A stretch of 11,563 bases of DNA from the NCBI GenBank assembly GCA_964595365.1, contig CAZQQC010000093.1, positions 1 to 11,563 on the forward strand, written 5' to 3'. Positions 6,753 to 11,563 of this stretch are shown here, piece by piece. Positions within the stretch are counted from its first letter, which is position 1. Each line of letters starts with the position of its first letter. This DNA comes from Fen-1258 sp964595365 (GTDB taxonomy: Bacteria; Bacteroidota; Ignavibacteria; Ignavibacteriales; Melioribacteraceae). The position numbers were made by a program, and so were the translations under genes. The notes beneath the pieces are model-generated. The model was given only the letters and a program-made list of their open reading frames with translations, was not told the origin of the DNA and did no database searches.

Positions 6753-9700
6753 ATGAAAAATGAAAATAAAATTTTCTTGAAAAAGAAACGGTACATGTTT
6801 GCGCTGATTTGCATCATCGGTCTTATGCTTATCACTAGCGCATATTTATTCTTTTCTTATGAAAGACAAACGACACATGCCGAAAAAGAGAGCGAGCTTA
6901 AAACCATTGCAAAATTAAAAATATCTCAAATCTCTCACTGGGTTAAAGAAAGATTCGACGATGCAAAAATACTTTCCGGGGATCCCTTCATTATTAGCAA
7001 CATTGAGAAATATGCTGCTACAAAAAATAACGCTACTCTTAATTCCCGGATACGCAAACGATTGGTTCAAATAAAGGAGGAATCCGGTTATGAAGATATC
7101 CTTCTGGTGGATGCCAAAGGAAAGCTGTTGCTTTCTCTTGAACCCCGATTAAAAGAGATAGATTCTTCTGCCACTGCCTTTATTAAAAAAGCAATGTCGA
7201 ATAAGAAAATTATTAGTAGTGGTTTATTTATATGCCAAATGTGCAAAGACGCAGATTTGGATTTCATCGCTCCTCTTCTTGGTAAGCATAGCGAAGTGCT
7301 TGGCGCGGTGCTTTTGCGCATCAGTTCTAACGATTATCTATTTCCCTTAATTGAAAAATGGCCAACGCAAAGCAAGACTTCGGAAACATTAATTGTAAGA
7401 AAGGAAGGCGATAGCGTTCTTTATTTAAATGAACTAAGGCACCGGAAAAACACATCGCTTAAATTTCGTATATCGCTAACACGAAAAGATGTTCCCGAGG
7501 TTCAAGCAGTTTCGGGTTACAAAGGAACTTTTGAAGGAAATAGTTACATGGGAAATGAAATACTTGCCTATATTGAACCTATTCCGAATACACAATGGTT
7601 TTTGGTTGCCCAGGTAGATCAGTATGAGGTTTATGCTAATCTTTATTTTAAAGAGATTATAATTGCATCATTTGCAATACTTTTAATAGTGGTTCTAAGT
7701 ACATGGTTGATCTCATATTATCATTACCGTCAGAGAAATGTTTACAGAGAACTTCTTGTCAAAGAAAAAGAATTATACAAACATCGGGAGGAGTTTAAAA
7801 CCATTCTCTACAGTATTGGCGATGGTGTAATTACAACGGATGCAAACGGTAATGTTAAACAGATGAATCATGCTGCAGAAGAATTAACAGGCTGGAGCGA
7901 AAACGACGCTAAAGGAAAATTACTTGAAGAAGTTTTCAAGATTATTAACGAAGAGATAAAAAACAAAGTTGAAAATCCTGTTCAACAAATTTTAAGAAAA
8001 GGAATAGTGATTGGGCTTGCAAACCACACTTTACTCGTTTCAAAAAATGGGAAGGAAATACCTATTGCAGATAGCGGCGCACCAATAAAAAATGAATTTG
8101 GTGAAATTACCGGTGTTGTTCTTGTCTTTCGCGATCAAACAGAAGAACGTACAGCAAGAAAAACACTTTTGGAAAGCGAAGAACGTTACAGGAGACTTGT
8201 TGAGTTATCACCGGATGCTATTGCAGTTCATTCCGAAGGCAAGTTCGTGTATGTAAACCCCTCCGGTGTAAAGCTCATCGGTGCAAACAATGAGTCGGAG
8301 TTGATAGGCAAACCTATACTCGATATAATTCATCCTGATTATAAGGAATCCATTAGTCAGCGGGTGAGAGCGGCAATTGAACATGGCAAATCACAACCAT
8401 TAGCAGAAGAAAAATTTATTTGCATGGATGGAACGGTAATAGACGTTGAAGTAGCAGCCGTTCCAATTACCTTTTACGGAAAAACTGCTATTCAGGTTAT
8501 TGCAAAAAATATTACAGAACGCAAACGGGCGGAAAAAACTCTGCGCGAAAGCGAGGATCGATATCGCGACCTGGTTGAGAACAGCAACGATCTAATTTGT
8601 ACACATGACCTCGAAGGCAAGATCTTAACTTCCAATCCGGCTGCTTCACGTCTGCTCGGTTACGACCTTAATAGCATTCTGGGTATGAACATCAAAGACA
8701 TTATTGCACCGGAGTTCAAACACGAGTTTGAATCTTACCTGTCAACTATCCGCACCAATGGAAAAGCCAGCGGATTGTTAGTCGTTCAAACAAAATCCGG
8801 CGAGAAACGAATATGGCAATATAATAACACCCTTCGAACAGAAGACGTAGAGAAACCGATAGTGCGCGGTATGGCGCAAGACATTACCGAAGGGAAGAAA
8901 GCCGAAAAGCGGCTTCAAAAAGTAAATGAATGCTTCTTGAACTTTGGATTTGATCCGGTCGAGAATATTAACCGTCTTACAAGTTTATGCGGAGAATTGT
9001 TGAACTCAACGGCAGCACTATACAACCGCCTCGATCAAGGGAAACTTTGCTCATGGGGAATGTGGAACGTGCAAGAAGGATATAACCCTATAGATAATCC
9101 CGATGGTCATATCTGCTACGATGTTATAAAAAAGGAAGACGAAGAAATTTTTGTAGTACGTAATCTTCTGCAAAGTAAATATGCAAAGACAGACCCGAAT
9201 GTTGCTCCGTTTAAATTGCAAACATACGTAGGAAAGGCGGTCGAAATTGCCGGAACACACGTTGGTTCGCTTTGTGTAGTATTCCAAAGGGATTTTATTC
9301 CGACCGATAGTGACAGGTGGCTTATTAACATTATTGCTTCTGCCATTGGAACAGAAGAAGAACGCAATCAATCACAGAATGAATTATTAAAATTTAAGTT
9401 GGGTATAGAACGCTCCGATGAAGGGATTTTCATGACCGATCCTAATGGTAAAATATTTTATATCAATCCTGCATTCGAAAAAATTTATGGATATAGTAAA
9501 AAAGATGTAATTGGAAATACACCGCGAATTTTGAAATCGGGAGTGTTCTCTAATGAAATGTATTCTGAATTCTGGGAAACACTTTTAGCAAAAAAAATTG
9601 TAGCCTCAGAATTTGTGAACAGGACAAAAGACGGAAGGCTTATAAATATAGAAAGTTCTGTTAGCCCGATTCTTGATAATAACGAAAACATTCTCGGTTT

Positions 9701-11228
9701 TCTTGCAATTCAACACGATATTACCGAACGCAAAATTAATGAAGCTAAGCTGCGTGATAGTGAAGAAAGAATGCGTGTGCTGGTAGAAGGAACACCGCAC
9801 CTCTTCTTTTATACTCAAGATACTAATGCTGACGTAACCTATGTATCTCCATCAATTGAAAAAATAACCGGATACAAAGTTGAGCAGTGGATAGGGCAAA
9901 GCCACTGGTTTGTTACAAATGCTGAAGTTAACAGGATTGCTAGAGAAAAAACCCACTTACACCTTAATGGAGAATATACGAAGGGCCCTATATTTTTAGA
10001 GATAGCACATGCTAACGGAAGCAATATTTTGCTCGAAGTTTATGAAACCCCTATCATAAGAAACAATGAGGTGGTTGGTCTTCAAGGTGTGGCTCACGAT
10101 ATTACAGAACGTGAAGAAACGCAAGAAAAAATAAAAATGCTGGCGCATTGCCTTGAATGTGCCAACGAATGTATATCGATAACAGACTATAACAATACCT
10201 TTCTATTTGTAAATGATGCATTTCTTCAAACCTACGGATATACTAAAGACGAATTAATTGGAAAACATATCAGCATTTTACATCCGGGCGACCCGAACCT
10301 GGAGGTTAATCGAAATGTTGTAAGAGATACTATCCGGGGTGGATGGAAAGGAGAACTTTGGAACCAGCGAAAAGATGGTACGGTTTTTCCAATTTATCTT
10401 TCAACTTCGGCAATTAAAGATGCTAAAGGAAAACCATCGGTTTTAATTGGAGTTGCAACCGATATTACAGACGCAAAACGGGCTCAAGAAGAATTAATTG
10501 CAGCTAAGGAAAAAGCCGAGCAATCCAATAAACTTAAAACAGAATTCCTGGCGCAGATATCCCATGAAATTAGATCTCCGATGAATGCAGTTCTTAGTTT
10601 TACTACTTTTTTAAGAGACGCCTTGGCAAGTCAGCTTACTCAAGAATCAAAAGAATATTTCGACGGTATTGAAGCTGCCGGTAAAAGACTTGTAAGAACC
10701 GTCGATTTATTATTAAACATTTCGGAAATGCAAGTTGGCACATATGAACCTACTTTTACCCAAATAGATATTTGGGAAGAAATTCTAAAACATCTCAAAG
10801 TTGAATTTGGAAATCTTGCTAATAAAAAAGGATTGGAATTTCTATTATCGTGTAGTGTATCCAAACCACTGGTTACCTGCGATAAGTACAGTGTGGTTCA
10901 AATCTTTAGCAACCTTGTTGATAATGCAATAAAGTATACACGACACGGCAAGGTCGAGATAAGTGTGGTTAAAGATTCGAGACACAATATCATTGTAACA
11001 GTTGCCGATACAGGTATTGGCATATCCGACGAATTTATAGATAAACTTTTTGAGCCTTTCGCGCAGGAAGAAAGAGGCTATTCAAGAAGATATGAAGGCA
11101 ACGGTTTAGGACTGGCATTGGTTAAAAAATATTGCGATCTGAACAATGCGACAATTGATGTGGAATCAAAAAAAGGAAAATACAGTAAGTTTACAGTTAC
11201 ATTTATTAAGAACTCACACAAGGTTTGA
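6753..11228 (+). CDS. Membrane-bound hybrid sensor histidine kinase with Cache, six PAS and one GAF domains
   Basis: This 1491-residue protein should autophosphorylate on His and pass the phosphate to a separate response regulator. TM1 (~13-34) and TM2 (~301-323) enclose a periplasmic Cache-like sensor (~38-298) with the ISQISHWVKERFDDA start typical of that group and a CQMC pair (Cys161, Cys164). The cytoplasmic part runs PAS1 (~345-465), PAS2 (~478-595), PAS3 (~603-718), GAF (~722-872), PAS4 (~882-995), PAS5 (~1003-1120) and PAS6 (~1128-1245). HisKA follows with SHEIRSPMNA (His1271), then HATPase with the N box (SNLVDNAIKY, Asn1387/1391), G1 (DTGIG, 1419-1423), F box (FEPF, 1433-1436) and G2 (GNGLGLAL, 1449-1456). 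All kinase motifs look intact. Linkers before PAS2, PAS3 and PAS5 share an LxxSExRxRxLVE pattern, pointing to module duplication. There is no receiver or output domain and no regulator gene in the window. The start has AGGAAA seven bases upstream. The signal is unknown. Confidence 0.92.
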   Translation: MKNENKIFLKKKRYMFALICIIGLMLITSAYLFFSYERQTTHAEKESELKTIAKLKISQISHWVKERFDDAKILSGDPFIISNIEKYAATKNNATLNSRIRKRLVQIKEESGYEDILLVDAKGKLLLSLEPRLKEIDSSATAFIKKAMSNKKIISSGLFICQMCKDADLDFIAPLLGKHSEVLGAVLLRISSNDYLFPLIEKWPTQSKTSETLIVRKEGDSVLYLNELRHRKNTSLKFRISLTRKDVPEVQAVSGYKGTFEGNSYMGNEILAYIEPIPNTQWFLVAQVDQYEVYANLYFKEIIIASFAILLIVVLSTWLISYYHYRQRNVYRELLVKEKELYKHREEFKTILYSIGDGVITTDANGNVKQMNHAAEELTGWSENDAKGKLLEEVFKIINEEIKNKVENPVQQILRKGIVIGLANHTLLVSKNGKEIPIADSGAPIKNEFGEITGVVLVFRDQTEERTARKTLLESEERYRRLVELSPDAIAVHSEGKFVYVNPSGVKLIGANNESELIGKPILDIIHPDYKESISQRVRAAIEHGKSQPLAEEKFICMDGTVIDVEVAAVPITFYGKTAIQVIAKNITERKRAEKTLRESEDRYRDLVENSNDLICTHDLEGKILTSNPAASRLLGYDLNSILGMNIKDIIAPEFKHEFESYLSTIRTNGKASGLLVVQTKSGEKRIWQYNNTLRTEDVEKPIVRGMAQDITEGKKAEKRLQKVNECFLNFGFDPVENINRLTSLCGELLNSTAALYNRLDQGKLCSWGMWNVQEGYNPIDNPDGHICYDVIKKEDEEIFVVRNLLQSKYAKTDPNVAPFKLQTYVGKAVEIAGTHVGSLCVVFQRDFIPTDSDRWLINIIASAIGTEEERNQSQNELLKFKLGIERSDEGIFMTDPNGKIFYINPAFEKIYGYSKKDVIGNTPRILKSGVFSNEMYSEFWETLLAKKIVASEFVNRTKDGRLINIESSVSPILDNNENILGFLAIQHDITERKINEAKLRDSEERMRVLVEGTPHLFFYTQDTNADVTYVSPSIEKITGYKVEQWIGQSHWFVTNAEVNRIAREKTHLHLNGEYTKGPIFLEIAHANGSNILLEVYETPIIRNNEVVGLQGVAHDITEREETQEKIKMLAHCLECANECISITDYNNTFLFVNDAFLQTYGYTKDELIGKHISILHPGDPNLEVNRNVVRDTIRGGWKGELWNQRKDGTVFPIYLSTSAIKDAKGKPSVLIGVATDITDAKRAQEELIAAKEKAEQSNKLKTEFLAQISHEIRSPMNAVLSFTTFLRDALASQLTQESKEYFDGIEAAGKRLVRTVDLLLNISEMQVGTYEPTFTQIDIWEEILKHLKVEFGNLANKKGLEFLLSCSVSKPLVTCDKYSVVQIFSNLVDNAIKYTRHGKVEISVVKDSRHNIIVTVADTGIGISDEFIDKLFEPFAQEERGYSRRYEGNGLGLALVKKYCDLNNATIDVESKKGKYSKFTVTFIKNSHKV

Positions 11229-11237
11229 TCTACAATG

Positions 11238-11262
11238 AAAAAATATACTAACCTTCGGGGTT
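11238..11262 (-). terminator. Weak terminator-like hairpin for the right-edge gene
   Basis: On the minus strand, AACC-CCGAA-GGTT (11262-11250) forms a 4-bp stem with a 5-nt loop, followed after a few bases by six T (11243-11238). It lies 27 bp past the stop of the T9SS-cargo gene. The stem is short, so termination is only a suggestion. On the plus strand no T-run follows, so it would not serve the kinase gene. Confidence 0.25.
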
Positions 11263-11265
11263 GCG

Positions 11266-11298
11266 TTTCACCTTTCACCTCTCACGCCTCATTTCACC
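11266..11298. repeat. TTTCACC heptamer repeat overlapping a stop codon
   Basis: TTTCACC occurs at 11266-11272 and immediately again at 11273-11279, followed by the related TCTCACG (11280-11286), then CCTCA and a third exact TTTCACC (11292-11298). On the minus strand the unit reads GGTGAAA. The last copy supplies most of the final codons (V-K) and the TGA at 11291-11289 of the T9SS-cargo gene falls inside the repeat tract. This is probably a slippage-prone simple repeat, with no known function. Confidence 0.4.
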
Positions 11299-11563
11299 AG
11301 CAACATCTTCCTGGTTATAGAACTTATCCCACTCGTTAAATTATAGAAGTACACGCCGCTGGATAAGTTATTTGCATTGAATTCAACTTCGTATTTACCC
11401 GCTTCATATACTCCGTCTGCAAGAATTTGAATCTCTCTTCCAAGTACATCAAACACTTTTAGTTTGACCTGACTCCTCTGCGGGAGTGAAAAACTAATTT
11501 TTGTCGTTGGGTTAAATGGGTTGGGGTAATTTTGAAAAAGCTGGTAATTATATGGTAAAGTCT
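11289..11563 (-). CDS. C-terminal fragment of a type IX-secreted protein (Por/T9SS type A sorting domain)
   Basis: The last 90 residues of a protein that begins beyond the right edge are visible on the minus strand, ending in TGA at 11291-11289. They contain QNYPNPFNPTTKISFSLP (residues 10-27 of the fragment), then VKLKVFDVLGREI, a GxYEAGKYEVEF strand, NLSSGVYFYNL and a terminal TRKMLLVK. This is the complete order of motifs of the T9SS type A C-terminal sorting domain (also seen as the FlgD-like Ig fold). That domain directs a Sec-exported cargo through the PorU/Sov outer-membrane machinery, after which it is cleaved or anchored. The cargo's own function lies outside the window. The gene converges on the sensor kinase with a 60-bp gap. 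The reading frame is unambiguous, and the domain call is strong. Confidence 0.9.
   Translation of the reverse strand, partial: TLPYNYQLFQNYPNPFNPTTKISFSLPQRSQVKLKVFDVLGREIQILADGVYEAGKYEVEFNANNLSSGVYFYNLTSGISSITRKMLLVK

Noticed and set aside
6623..6763. 46-codon plus-strand frame overlapping the kinase start (MAQRTYLLFLINFFPVP...)
   Set aside because: It overlaps the kinase RBS and start, has only AGGG at poor spacing, and shows no recognisable features beyond a hydrophobic patch expected in AT-rich DNA.

Overview
The window looks like chromosome from a moderately AT-rich, Gram-negative bacterium of the Bacteroidota/Ignavibacteria (FCB) group. Three things point there. The protein cut by the right edge ends in a type IX secretion (Por) sorting domain with the NYPNPFNPTTKI-type motif. 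There is an S46 dipeptidyl-peptidase, a family concentrated in this group. A TAnnTTTG-type -7 promoter element lies ahead of that peptidase. The genus cannot be fixed from sequence alone; Ignavibacteria-like is my best guess.

Layout, left to right. (1) 1-193, minus: the N-terminus of a secreted or envelope protein, cut by the left edge. (2) 194-615: about 420 bp without an intact gene. It holds a strong inverted repeat (208-258), a cluster of RNA-type hairpins (289-419), and an in-frame start and first ~28 codons that resemble an IS110-family (DEDD) transposase (462-545), after which the similarity stops. This looks like the left end of a decayed IS110 element, and the hairpin cluster lies where IS110 elements carry their bridge RNA. 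(3) 616-2808, plus: an S46 serine dipeptidyl-peptidase with an Arg at the position expected for DPP11-type acidic specificity. (4) 2949-3602, minus: a small NicO/RcnA-like membrane protein with a His-rich loop. (5) 3763-6393, minus: a P-type ATPase of the MgtA (Mg2+) class, upstream of and co-directional with the NicO-like gene. (6) 6394-6752: a divergent, AT-rich intergenic region. (7) 6753-11228, plus: a 1491-residue hybrid sensor histidine kinase without a receiver domain, ordered TM - periplasmic Cache-like domain - TM - PAS x3 - GAF - PAS x3 - HisKA - HATPase. (8) 11289-11563, minus: the C-terminal 90 residues of a T9SS-secreted protein, converging on the kinase.

Functionally the genes do not form one obvious pathway. 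The two minus-strand membrane proteins could be a small cation-handling pair. The peptidase, the left-edge signal-peptide protein and the T9SS cargo all act in the envelope or outside the cell, as expected for a peptide-using member of this group. The kinase has no response regulator in the window. The least ordinary part is the IS110 remnant with its structured upstream region; I see no convincing novel multi-gene system.
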